Source: Phallusia fumigata (lineage: Eukaryota > Chordata > Ascidiacea > Phlebobranchia > Ascidiidae). From it: a DNA stretch of 27,098 bases. Within the stretch, counting starts at the first letter, position 1. Each line of letters opens with the position of its first letter. Under the pieces are notes generated by a model that saw only the letters and a list, made by a program, of their open reading frames with translations, had not been told where the DNA came from and ran no database searches. The translations under genes were made by a program, and so were the position numbers. Shown here piece by piece: positions 1-11,200 of the stretch. The stretch is from positions 1 through 27,098 of the forward strand of contig QXVZ01014848.1 in the NCBI GenBank assembly GCA_008931825.1, in the 5' to 3' direction.

Positions 1-328
1 ACGTGCATCGGCAATAATAGTCAGGTAACAGCGTGTTGAAATGTAGAGAAACAATCATGCAGCTGATAAAAGAATCATTCCATACTGGACATTACTTTAT
101 TAAATTGGTTCCAAACCTTTTTTGATGCATTCCCCCCTTGCTTATTTTGTAATTGGAGTTTTTATTTAACAAAATAACTCATTTAACTAAACTGTGACAG
201 CCTTGCCAAAGGATTTGTAATTTTAGGTTTTTAAGATACCAGACATACACAAAAATAAAAGACATTGTTTTACCTGTTTTGTCTTTGGTTAAGTCCATAA
301 TTTTCTTAACACCTCATTTTAATTTTAG
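1..328 (+). other. Intron of the PSMA4-like gene
   Basis: No coding signal is visible. The stretch ends in a good 3' splice site (TTTTAATTTTAG at 317-328) leading into the first visible proteasome exon. The next intron is 452-938 and shows nothing further. Confidence 0.7.
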
Positions 329-1097
329 GCAGCGATTTCAATGTTGAAACAAGAATACAAAGAAGGGGAGACCAACTTGCATGAAGCTTTAAAACTTGCA
401 ATTAAAGTTTTAAGTAAAACTCTTGACACAAACAAGCTGATGTCAGAAAGGGTAAGTTATCATTGAGACTTGAATCGATGGTTGTGAGTTTGTATTTAAA
501 TCCATTCACACTATTTTTAAATACTTCCTCTGATTTAAGCTGTCCAATTCAATATGAGTCAGTTGTTCTGCTTTTTATCCCTGCACCTTATCTATGCATA
601 TTAGGCTTGAAAAGTTTGCGAATTTAGATTGCACTTTAACATCTGGTAGATATGGTCATTGACACAAAAGAGTAAAATGATTTCCATGATTGTGTGCCAC
701 AAACATGTAGTGGTGCATAAATGCAAAGAAAGGCATTTTAATAAATCAATGACTGCTAGTTTAACCTGTTTAAAATTTTATACTGTGTCCCAATTTCTTG
801 TTGTTAAATTTATTACAATTGGAATGCATTGATTTTGTTATTATAGGTTGTAACAAAAAACTTTTACTTCTGACCGAAATAATTTTTTATTTGGAAAAGA
901 GTGCTGGTTCTAATAAACCTAACTGGTCAATTTTTCAGGTGGAACTTTCCACACTTACGAGGAATGATGGTAAAACTGTGATAACAATCCTAAACAGCAA
1001 AGCGGTCGACAAATTGTGTTTGGAATATGAGGAAGAAAAGGCAAAATTGGAAGCCGAAAAGAAGGAAAAAATGACACCGTCGAAAATCAAGAAATAA
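329..1097 (+). CDS. PSMA4: Proteasome subunit alpha type-4, C-terminal part (last two coding exons)
   Basis: Alpha-ring subunit of the 20S proteasome core, acting in cytosolic and nuclear protein breakdown. Two coding exons are visible: 329-451 (acceptor TTTTAG, donor GTAAGT) and 939-1097 (acceptor TTTTTCAG, stop TAA), both phase 0, giving the last 93 residues. They read [20 protein letters not shown], then a segment with LAIKVLSKT, then [15 protein letters not shown], and end in a charged Lys/Glu-rich tail ([14 protein letters not shown]...). This matches the C-terminal helices and acidic/basic tail that distinguish alpha-4 from other alpha subunits. The N-terminal part with the alpha signature lies upstream of the window, so the gene is cut by the window edge, not broken. 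It converges with the kinase gene; the two stop codons are about 455 bp apart. Identity is from recalled family sequence and is strong. Confidence 0.93.
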
Positions 1098-1552
1098 CTT
1101 TCTTTACTTTTCATGTTTGAATGAAACTTTAGCAGAAGTTCATGTTTTTGTTGAAGAAATTCAACAATATTTTGCTGCTTTCATAAAATTGCAATTCAAC
1201 TGGTTTGTTGAAGCCAAGTAAAACAAGATATTGATTGGGCGAAAACGTTTGTAATTTTAACACAGCTTTAATCCCTACAGCTCCAAACCAATTTATTTGT
1301 AGGTTAGAAAGCATTTTTTATCGGATGCTTATATGTGGTAAAAATTCTGAAAACTTTGCCACAAATCAGTAATCCTGGCTACATTTTTCATGTGATTGTA
1401 ACACACTCCACGCCAATCTAGCTTTCCAAACAGCATAAGTGTTTGCAGCTAGGTCGTGGATCAAAACAACTAGGCCTTATTGGGAAACATGTTACCAAGT
1501 TGGTAGAGTCACCACTTTGTGTTGCAAGTTTAACAGTTTATTTCCGCGTGTG
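1098..1552. other. Convergent 3' flanks of the proteasome and kinase genes
   Basis: No gene is visible between the two facing stop codons. On the minus strand an AATAAA (plus-strand TTTATT at 1537-1542) lies only about 11 bases past the kinase stop, so the kinase 3' UTR may be very short. No canonical AATAAA was seen for the proteasome gene in this interval. Confidence 0.5.
1537..1542 (-). terminator. Poly(A) signal AATAAA for the TSSK-like kinase
   Basis: Minus-strand AATAAA starts 11 bases after the kinase TGA. The position implies a very short 3' UTR. The match is exact; its use is inferred. Confidence 0.45.
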
Positions 1553-2623
1553 TCAAGTAACACATTCATCTGAATTCGGTGTTGCCAATGAAACTTCTTG
1601 AATTTTCGGCGTCAAAATCCCTTTCGTAGTCCATTCGTGATTTAAAATTGCCGGCAGATCGAACCGTTGTGAAATGCTGGGCTCCAAAATGTTCTGCATG
1701 AGTGACTTCACCAGAGGACTTAGGGTTTTGTTGAGTTTTTGTGAATATCTGAGCGGCGACTTCTGGTCGAGGACCAGGGTTTTCATGTCCTTGTCGCGAA
1801 AAGGCATTATTCCACAATTCATTATGAAGAGAATCACGCCAAGACTCCAAATATCCGCAGCATTTCCACGGTAAGGAACGCCCTAAAAAACATCATTAAA
1901 AGTCAATCTTTTTTTGTGACGTCATAGCATACAGTGTTGGAAACTTGTGAGTCTAGTTGTTTTTATTTGGGACCAAAAATTAGCAAAAAGATATAATTCA
2001 TTTTTTAGGGGCGCTTATTGCAAACAAAAAAATTAGAAAGTCATCACCTGCAGAATTTCGGGTGCTGCGTACGCCGCGCTGCCACAATACGTTGAACTTA
2101 AATCCTTTGCCGACATTTTTCTGGAAAATCCAAAATCGGCGATTTTGGCAACGTCACTATGATTCAGCAAAATATTTTCGCATTTTAAATCCCGGTGCAC
2201 GACGCCGTTTTCATGTAAGTACTGCAGCCCTAATGCGATTTGCCGGAAAAAGACGGCGGAGTCATCTTCCCGTAAAGGTCCCCTCAACTGAATGTAAGCC
2301 AGCAGATCACCATGACCTGCAAACTCCAAGGTCAAATAAATCTTCTTTCCTCCAGTGAATATCTCCATCGTTTTAATAACGTTTCTGTGGTCCAACATTC
2401 TCACAATCTCCAGTTCTCTGGGCAGAAACTTTTCTTTGAAATCTTGTGGAATTTCATTTTCGTTGATGATTTTCAGTGCAACTTTCAGCGGTTTTTCTTG
2501 ACCTGGCCTAGTCCATGTGGCGCTTTTAACTTTGGCATAACTACCCTCTCCCAAATCCTGACCCAAAGTATAACCTTTTCGTTTCAAAATATTAGACTCA
2601 CTACGAAACAAACCCAACGGCAT
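1553..2623 (-). CDS. Testis-specific serine/threonine kinase (TSSK family)
   Basis: Protein kinase of the CAMK-related TSSK family, which in animals acts in post-meiotic male germ cells. Two exons, 2623-2048 and 1882-1553, join in phase 0 (CAG/gtgatg ... tttttag/GGC) to give 301 residues. Visible landmarks: Gly loop LGEGSYAKVKSA (24-35), VALK with Lys51, the segment FKEKFLPRELEI typical of TSSKs, catalytic loop HRDLKCEN (143-150), DFGF (163-166) and APE (187-189); exon 2 carries DIWSLGVILFIMNCGIMPF. Length matches short TSSKs (~270-370 aa), with little beyond the kinase domain. ATG at 2623 (MPLGLF...) is preferred because kinase homology starts soon after; an in-frame ATG at 2680 would add 19 residues. 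The DFG Asp, VALK Lys and HRD Asp are all present, so it should be active. The subtype (TSSK1/2/3/6) cannot be fixed by eye. Confidence 0.9.
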
Positions 2624-2814
2624 TATGAATTTTGTAATCACCACATAATCTTGTTTCCCAATGTAGTGTATGCAAATCATACCCCTCTATTGCGTCATAA
2701 TCATAGGATCTCCCAAGTTTTTAAACAATGAAATGTATTTTGACATAAAACGGTTGGTAAAATCTCTTGCACTATAGTAAATAAAAAGACACACATAAAA
2801 CAACAAAACTGGAG

Positions 2815-2836
2815 TGACGTCATCACGTGATGACGT
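2815..2836. promoter_or_regulatory. CRE plus E-box palindrome upstream of the kinase
   Basis: Positions 2817-2836 form a perfect 20-bp palindrome, ACGTCATCACGTGATGACGT. It contains CACGTG in the centre and an ACGTCA half on each side. A full CRE, TGACGTCA, is at 2815-2822. It lies just past the PAQR stop codon and about 135-190 bp upstream of the possible kinase start codons, where a promoter would be expected. CRE sites bound by CREM-type factors are well known in spermatid genes. Use here is inferred. Confidence 0.45.
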
Positions 2837-2837
2837 G

Positions 2838-5800
2838 TCATTTGATTTTTTTGTTCCTTCTGTGGTGAAGATCTTGGCCTAGTAGGTTTGACAATGTGCA
2901 AACGAGAACCGCTGAAACAGCGACGTACACAGAAATCGGGTAGAGAGAATTCCACGGGGTTATTGAAATGTCCTCAGCGGTGAGGTTGCTAAAACGAGAG
3001 AGAAAGAGTTTTACGTTGTATACCGAATTTGTTATGGGTTCTGCTGTTGCTGAGATAGAATGTGGATTTGTTAAACGCAAGAATGTTATTAGTACGACCG
3101 TTTTGCTTCGCAAGGCTATATGTGATCGAACCCCTTACGACCTCAAGAGCCTTAAGAGCAGGGAGTTGTTTTGACCAAGTAAATCTGGAATGTTGAACGA
3201 ATATACCTTATGATGACAACAGAATTTGTCAAAAGTTAGAAAAAAATGGTTTACACACAAATAGTGGCCTATATCTTCTTATTGAACGGATAATGTTTTA
3301 AGAAAACCCGATTTTTATTATTTCTAATAAATTATGTGGTATGAGTGCAACAAGCCAAATCTTGTTCCGCACAAGAAGATAAACATCAAACAATATTCGT
3401 GTAAGAGGAAGTTTATCATCGCTTCCAAACAAGAGGTTGTGAGATCGAATCCCAATCGACACCAGAAGAACTCACTTCTCCACAACTTGTTGGTTAACTT
3501 CCTTGAGAACATTTTCCACCAGCAGATTCTGCGTGTAAAGTCCGAGGGCGATGAAAATGTGGAAGAACTGGTGGGAATGACCGAAGATATCGAAAGTACC
3601 TTGGCACAAAAACGTAAAGTTCATGCTTTGTGATTTTGGCACCAAAGTAAACTAATTGCATTTGAATTCTCCGGGTGATTTATCACGATGACAACAACGT
3701 TTGTCGGAACACAGAAAATATGCTACACACAAGTACTGGCTTGTATCTTCTTATGGAGAGTTATTTAAAACCGTGAATTTTGTACAACGCGTTTAAGCTG
3801 TTGTTGCGAAACTACATACAAGTTCAGCTGACCTGGATAATATTTCTCTGGAAAGCGACTCGTGGTAAACAAAATGGAGAAGAAATACATAAGGCAGTGC
3901 ACGGGGAATAACCACTGGAAGTCCCCCGAACCGACACTGCACATCATTGATCGGCTAACATCCGATGAGCCCTGTGTCAAGCCGGTGAAAAACCTGCAAA
4001 AGAACGCAAACTACCTGAACCCAACAACAACGACGCCACTTATTATGAAGTATTGACACTATGGAATGCTGATTATGATGTCTATGATGACGTCATTGCG
4101 GTAATTTACCTGGCCACGCAAGGTAGGGAGGTAATGACGTAGCACGACATGATTGGCAGGAAGCGCAGGACGAGGGAGTAGGGACATTTCGGGTGTCGGG
4201 ACAGACAGCTGAGGCAGTTCGTGATGTAACCGAGGAATGTGAAGCCAACAACGAACTGAAGAGTTGACAGATCTGACCAGGAAAAAGAAAATGTAAAGTG
4301 CAGGAGGGAAAATGGCGACTGTTGGACGAAGGAAATGTAGACGGCATCATTCATAGCCGTTAAACGAAGATTATAGTTGTCTGTGAACCACAACGCAGTG
4401 AAGCAAGTATCTAACAGTAAGCAGTTGTTAAACATGTAGCTGTAATGTGGTTTAGTGTACGAATGGACCGTTATAGCAAACCAACGCAAATTTAAAACAT
4501 AAATGTTTGTGTTTTTGAAGCAGCAAGACCATATGTTAAACGCTAAAAGTCGTTTTTCACAATAAAACAGCATTCGTTTTGCCTCTCGACTTTTGCAGTA
4601 AAATTGAAAGTTCGCTTTTTATGTGGCTGAAAAGCGGAATTCAAATCCAAATTGTCAACTGACTTGTGTCGAAGAAACAGCTTCTGGGGCAAACATAGAG
4701 TTCGAAGGCGATTACGTTGGTTAAGCCGTACACCGATATCGCCCCATAGTCATAACACATGCAGAATTCCTGTGCATGCCCAGACAGCGAGTTGAACACA
4801 TGAGCTGATGTGCTCACTGATAAAACGTAGCAACAACCTGGAAAACAAGTGGAACTTCTGTTTAAAATTAATGTTGGGTAAGTTTAAACGGTAAGTTATG
4901 CATTGTAGAAATGGTAAAAAGCGTTTTTAGGATTACAAACTTTTAGATTTTACTCTGAAGTGGTTGTGTGTGTGTCAAAATGACGATATGTTAATTTACA
5001 TATTATAGCAAGTCGAATTCACGAATACAAGTTAAAAGTTCGGTAGTTGTGGTTTCAAATCCCTTGATGTCAATTCGTTATCTAGGTTTTGGATTATTTT
5101 ACCGAAGCAGTGAATCCAGAAAGGGTAGTATATGATGTTTGTGGGGTCGTCAATCGATGTGAAAATGCGGTAGGTTCGCCACAGCATCATGAGGAAGGGA
5201 AGAAAGTGAGTCCAGATGTTGATGGCCTCGTTGGTTGGATAAAACGCGCTGGAAATACGTGGAAGGTAAAGTTACACCGAATTCCGACTAGCAGTTCCAA
5301 CAGGCCTATTTTGAAATAACGAGTCAAAATTCAAATGAAGTCTTCTATTTTGAATGGAAAAACAAAACCCGGATTTTGATGTTACTGAATTGAACTGGTG
5401 AAGCGCAAACATTCAAAGCATGGAGTTGTAGGTTCGAACCCCACCACTGGTGTTATGTACAAAATGGCGGCAGATGTTGTTTTGATACACAACACATCCA
5501 GTACAGTTGTACGAGCACAAAAATTTACAATACACACTTGTGGTCATTGGTTGGTTGAACAGTTTGTCATTTATTTCGTTTGGTGCGAGGATGGTATGCC
5601 TGGAATTCATAGCAACCCACCTTTTCAAGCTGTACCACACCGAACATGGGTTGGGACGGTAACCATGCCATATATGGATCTCCAACGTGTCACAGGGGCT
5701 TTCCCACGATGGGGTGACGTCAAAAGATCGAAGCCACTCACCATATTTTCCACTGTCAGTAAAAAATTCAAAAATATGACAGAATTAATATCAGAATCAG

Positions 5801-6348
5801 GTAATTTTTAAACAATTACCGCAGGTAAAGCATTTAGAGAGGGCGGGATTCTTGTCGACAGTTAGTGCTATTAGGGTCGGGGGGTAAGAATTAGAAAAAC
5901 TAAAAAACCTTGCATTGAAATTGGTGAATTTCGAAAACATTACAGGTTCCAGGTTATTACCACCAGTGACCTTTGTTGCCATACATAAAACTCTGCGTGG
6001 TTTTATGCTGCAGGAAAATTGTAATAATTTGTCAATAATTTTTGTGGCATAAACTAATTTGGCTTTGTAAACTGATGCATTATGAGATTGTGGTGAAAGA
6101 GGTCAGACCACTCCCAAAGCTTTTCTATCACTTTCCACCCACCCGTATATGCGTTTCAATCTTTTTCCCAACTCAGTGTTCGGATCCGGTTCGAGCGAGT
6201 TGATCGGATGCTCACACTCGTGGGGACTCCACCTAGAGGTCGGTTTCTCCATTTTCTTCTTGCCACTGGATGGCGAAATACAATTTCTTAGCGCATTTGA
6301 AATGCCACTGTCCAAATGTGACGTCACAGAACTACCGGCTGTGCTCAT
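2838..6348 (-). CDS. Progestin/adipoQ receptor (PAQR), membrane-progestin-receptor-like
   Basis: Seven-transmembrane PAQR protein. Eight coding exons: 6348-6143, 5752-5621, 5248-5103, 4837-4664, 4380-4110, 3993-3833, 3599-3476, 2988-2838. All introns are GT-AG and the phases agree at every junction (2,2,1,1,2,1,2), giving 454 residues. Landmarks: HGYRP then TNEAINIWTHFLP (family NE.VN.WTH motif), STSAH with His174, YDYGAIS with Asp191, the pre-TM7 segment FPEKYYPG, GHSHQFFH at 370-377 and a last membrane segment ISVYVAVSAVLVCTL. The Ser/His/Asp and HxxxH residues match the proposed zinc site of this family. It is longer than typical membrane progestin receptors (~330-355 aa) because of a ~110-residue hydrophilic N-terminus. 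An in-frame stop precedes the ATG, and an acceptor (tatttccag) lies 47 bases upstream. Introns 4 and 6 start with GTCAG. Family is firm; ligand and exact paralogue are open. Confidence 0.88.
5390..5450 (+). mobile_element. tRNA-like fragment in intron 2 of the PAQR gene
   Basis: GGTTCGAACCC at 5431-5441 matches the B-box, preceded by ACTGGTGAAGCGC (5394-5406) and CATTCAAAGCATGG, which resemble the D arm and anticodon arm. No full cloverleaf is evident. Probably a SINE remnant, antisense to the host gene. Confidence 0.35.
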
Positions 6349-6652
6349 TATGACATCACCGACCCTTTCCTTTCGTAATTAAGATTCTATTCTACCTGGA
6401 AATAGAAAATTAGGTTGGATAAGATTTTGTTTATCAGTGTGAAAATATCGTTCCCATTTCAAAATTTAAGATACTCAACGCACCGTAGGAATGTTTTTCC
6501 AATAAAATTGCTATGAGCAAATTTAAACCACCTTAAAGTACACATGAAATAATGCAGACACTTTGCAGTGAAGCTCTCTGTTGTCTTGTGAGCAGATTTT
6601 TATGCGGAAATGCGTAACGGTAATCCCCTATGTATCGTCACAATAAACAAGC

Positions 6653-6664
6653 GATCACGTGATC
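6653..6664. promoter_or_regulatory. Palindromic E-box GATCACGTGATC
   Basis: Perfect 12-bp palindrome centred on CACGTG, a binding core for bHLH-zip factors. It is about 300 bp upstream of the PAQR start codon in otherwise AT-rich DNA. Function is inferred from position only. Confidence 0.3.
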
Positions 6665-8250
6665 AGTGGATTGTCAGGTAAAGCGGAAGTGACGACAACC
6701 TATTGGTGATTTACCGAAGTAATAAAGTGAAAGTTGCACTCAAAATTTGGAAAACATAGAAACTTTGGAGTCTACAAGTTCGAGGTAACGGGGGTGCAAA
6801 TGACCCCCCAACCTAATACAGGTAGATTTACAAAGCTGCTTACATTACACCACAAAATGACATCAGACTTATTACCCCGACCAAAATAAAACTGGTAATT
6901 CTGCTGCATTTTGTCTTTTTGTGTTTTAACAACTGATTTTCCATTTTGCTTTCTGAATGTGCTGGAAACAAACTAGATATCTACACTTGTTCACATTCAT
7001 CTGTGCGACTGTCATTACAATACATATTACTAATACCCTTATAAAAATGTTAAAATAACTTTGTGTGTGTAAACTTTCTGAAGTGAACTCCGCTCTAAAC
7101 ACACAAATGGCGAAGTAAGGTAACTCGGCAACCTGAAGTACAAGACACGCGTTTAGAAATGGTAAATATGGGAGATTCGACTTTGGAACTCAAGTCCTTC
7201 AGCTATCATCGTCTCGAACAGTGGTATGTGACCCAACCTCTTACAGACAATTGTAATTCTGTCTCGATCCATTGTTTGTGACGCAACAATCTACGCACAG
7301 ACACACGTAAGATCTAGGTTTATCTGCAGGTCACAAAAACATCCCAACATTTCACAAGAGCTGTTGAATAAACGATGACTGTGGGGTTTGATTTGTAAAA
7401 AAACGAAACGCATTTGTGCAGATGGTTTGCAGTCCAGGTGCGAGTTACCACAGAAAGTTATTTTATGCCGGCTTGAAAAAGCCTATGATGGGAACCCAGC
7501 GTAAGATCCAAGTGAAACGTTATTTACTTCCAAGCTTTCACATTAGATCGGTAATTCCCACTTTACTACGGACATTCAAACTTAGTTTCAAGTGCAGTTT
7601 ATTTCACCACACCCCCAACGNTTTTTATTAAAAATTACCAGTTTTTTCCAAAACACGCAAAATATTTTCTTTTTTGTTAAGCTTAGTCAGATTTTAAAAC
7701 ATTTTTTTTACTTTCGCGTTTAAAATGATAAACTACAAAATGTAATAGAAATCATATGTTTAAAAGCATTTTTTCCCCGGCATTTCTGTAGTGTTGCGGA
7801 TCAAGGCTTCAAAGTGGTGTGATTTTATTTTTAGCTGTTTGTTATTTACACAGGTGACTTTTATAGACAAGTTTCTTCTGTTAGTTGTTGGGCTGCCTTT
7901 TATAATGCCTGGTTGTGTGTTATTGTTAGCGAGTTGAAAATGATAGAGTTTAAGCAACAATAAATCAGGCTTCTGGAAAAGATCGTTATGACTAGACTAT
8001 GTAATGTAGTATAATGTGATTTTCCTTAGCTCCTCAATTTCGTTTTTTTTCACCCCATTTCTAAGAAGATTATTTAAAAACTTTCCTTTTCAATCAATTT
8101 AATCTGTTACCTATATTGTTTATTCACAATCTTGCAGTAAAATTAAACAGCTTTCCTGCAAATTGAAAACTAAATTTCCACACTTTTCAAAATATCTTTC
8201 CAATTATTTTTTTTAACTTTCAACCGGTTTTAAAACAGAGAAATTTTACA

Positions 8251-8277
8251 CATAATTTAGGATTCTGGTGTTAAAAA
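8251..8277 (+). promoter_or_regulatory. Acceptor-like site and short 5' leader before reductase A
   Basis: CATAATTTAG ends at 8260, 17 bases before the ATG, with no visible upstream coding exon. It may be the acceptor of a 5'-UTR intron or of spliced-leader trans-splicing, common in tunicates. Only the AG and AT-rich context are seen. Confidence 0.35.
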
Positions 8278-11200
8278 ATGTCTGAAGATCACCAAAATGT
8301 AAGTGTTGAATTATTTATTTGTGTTTTGCATGGGCTTAAAAAATTTTGTTGGATACCAGTTCATTCCAACATTATTTAAATAAAATTGTTCTTTTGTATG
8401 ACAAGCAATCTATGGCATGTTATTCTTGAGGTTTCATGTCAAGTATATTACCAACTGTCTTGGCCTTTTTTACAGAAGCCAACTATTTCTGAATACTTTA
8501 CTGGAAAAACGGTTGCAATTACTGGAGGAACAGGATTTATTGGACATTGTTTAGTGGAAAAATTGTTGAGATCATGTCCAGATGTCGAAAAAGTTTATCT
8601 GTTGATCCGAAGAAAAAAAGATTTGTCTTCAGAGGAACGTTTAAAGAAGTTGACCGATCAGACGGTAAGAAACTTTCCTATGTTTATGTTGTTTACCATA
8701 TTTCGTAATGAAATTGAATAGAGGTAAGGTTTTAAATGGTAATCAGATGTGCTGTTTATTTATGATGCAAGATTACATTTTCTCTCACATTTCATTTTCA
8801 ATTCTCTTTCAACTTAATGTTCCTCAGGTGTAACTATGGAATTGACAATTAAGAACATGTTTACTAAAAATTAATGTTCGTTCAACCATTTTCTTTAGGT
8901 GTTTGACACATTGCGAGAGGAGCAGCCAAATTTTCTTTCCAAACTTGAAGCAATTCCCTGTGACCTTGAAAAACCAGGATTTGACATTGGTGACAATGAC
9001 ATGACCACAATACTTGACAATGTGCAAATTTTTATTCATTCTGCAGCAACTTTAAGATTCAATGAACATCTTAGGTACAGCAGAGAGTTGTTTTTTAATT
9101 ATCATTTTTTGTGTTGCAATTTGTAAAAATTTTCTTGTGTTTAATATTGTTAGGTGTCACTATTTAGCACTTGATTAAAAATAAAGCTGTATTCACTGGC
9201 AGTGTACAAGTTCTTTGGCAGTTTGAATTAAGCCACTCTTCAAATCCATGTTTTGTATTTCTAACTCTACTACATTTCTTTTTACCCTGATTATGTAAGA
9301 CAGGATATTATAATGATGCCTGTCTTCTGTTTTCTAAAAAGATGTATGATAAACACAGTAACTGTTTATCCATAGATTGTCATATCAAGTTAACACAGGA
9401 GCAGTCCGAACAGTTTTGCAAATGTGCAGAAAAATGAAAAATCTTGAAGCACTGGTGCACATTTCAACAGGTAGAAATTAAGTTTTTAATTCATTTTATG
9501 TTTGGTCTTCCTGGTGGCAGGATACAATCCTTCATTTTTTGTTGACAGAAATTGAGTGTTTTAAAATACTATAATGTTTAATTTTGTGTTCGACAAAGTC
9601 ATTGCAGTAGTTTGTTTTCATTCAAAAAATTTGTGCATATGTTTTCCAGAGGAAATGATAAGGTTGAGCCGACTGTTTCTAAACATGTGTTAACATCTGT
9701 CATTGCACACACAAACTTTGCACCCATTCGTATTTCTGATGTAGTTGCATAGAATTTGTGTTGTGCTGCCTTTACTGGCTGACTATTAACCATCAATTGT
9801 TGGTTTTTAGCTTATTCCTACTGCAACCAAACTGTTATCAATGAGGAAGTTTACAAAACTGGATGGGATTTTGACAAACTCCATGACTCCATGCAATGGA
9901 TGACAGACGAAATGATAACCAAATTGACACCTGACATTCTTAAAGACCGGTACTGTTACATGTTTAAAGATTTCATAATAATGTGTTTTGATATTTAGTT
10001 TTATTTATTGCTCTATTAAAACCACAGAGTTTATAATGCTGAAATTTCTAAAACAAACTTTTTTTCAATGAATGAATATATATGTTTAAAGTAGAATATT
10101 GAATCCGTGCAACTAATCTGCTGTTGATAAAGGTTATGCAATCTGACATTGTTTTGTCTGCCACTTTGTATAAACATTTCGTTTCCTCTTTCAGCTAATT
10201 ATGTAATAGTGAACAGCTACAATACAAATGCCAAACAGAAACCTTGTCTTAAAAATATTTGCATCAGCAATATTCTTCCATGTTGTTTTGTAACTTGCAA
10301 TGCAGTAGTGGTCTGCCAATATAAATATAAGGCATAGATTTAAAGCAACTATTTTAGAATAGTCAGCTATAATACCATGAACATCCCTCCTAATGAGGCA
10401 CTTTAGCAAATTTGTTTGTGTTCTTTTTATTTTAGGCCCAACACTTACACACTAACCAAAGCATTTGGTGAAGAAGTGATTGTGAAGGAGGGGAAGGGAC
10501 TTCCCCTATGTATTGTGCGTCCGAGCATTGTGGGAGCAACCTATCACGATCCCATTCCTGTAAGACTTGGTAGTTTTCATCTTTTGTATTAATTAAAATT
10601 TATTAAATTTTGATTTTAATTGATGCACTTGATTTTATTATGTTGCTGTCTGTTGTTTGTTTGCACCAGACAATCTAATTAATTTTGCTTGTGATATGCT
10701 AACATGTACTTTTTTAACACATTGTTATTAGGGCAAAAATATCACAATCTTTCACTGTTGTCAACTATTCATTTTTAACAAAACTTCTTATTTCCTTTGT
10801 GGTCATAATTTTGTGATACATTTTGTTTGACAAAAGTTCCGATTCATTTCACCATGTATTATTAACTTGCTATATCTGTGAAAAAACAGAAAGTTAGTTA
10901 CTAGTTACACAATATGACAAGATAAAATCCTTTTAATTTGCTATTTTAATGAAAACAACAATGCAACTGACAGGGCTGGTGTACCAACTACAATGGTTCA
11001 ACTGGTTTACTGGTGGCGTATGGTAAAGGACTGCTGCGTTCGTTAATGGTCGATATCACAAAGAGTCTCGATCTGATTCCGTCTGATTTTGTTGTGAGTG
11101 GAATTCTTGCTGCAGCGTGGAAGACCGGGCTGACGAGGAGACAAGAAGTCATCTGTGAAAAATCTCCACTAATTTCAAGATCCCCTGTACTAAGTAAGAC

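Larger units (their letters stand above)
6349..8277. other. Intergenic interval between divergent PAQR and FAR genes
   Basis: About 1.9 kb without a supported gene; short open frames here (e.g. near 7416-7631) show no splice context or family motif. It probably holds both promoters. A 12-bp palindrome GATCACGTGATC with an E-box lies at 6653-6664, about 300 bp upstream of the PAQR start. A single n at 7621 marks a sequence join. An acceptor-like TTTAG at 8256-8260 precedes the reductase start. Confidence 0.55.

Noticed and set aside
3862..4056. Plus-strand open frame rich in Lys/Thr
   Set aside because: It lies opposite PAQR exon 6, begins with GTG and lacks any motif.
4106..4573. A single 155-residue membrane protein on the minus strand
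   Set aside because: Only 4380-4110 is exon 5 of the PAQR gene; the upstream part is intron, ending in the acceptor TGGTTCACAG.
7416..7631. 71-residue open frame upstream of reductase A
   Set aside because: It runs into the n, has no recognisable domain and no splice signals that join it to a neighbour.
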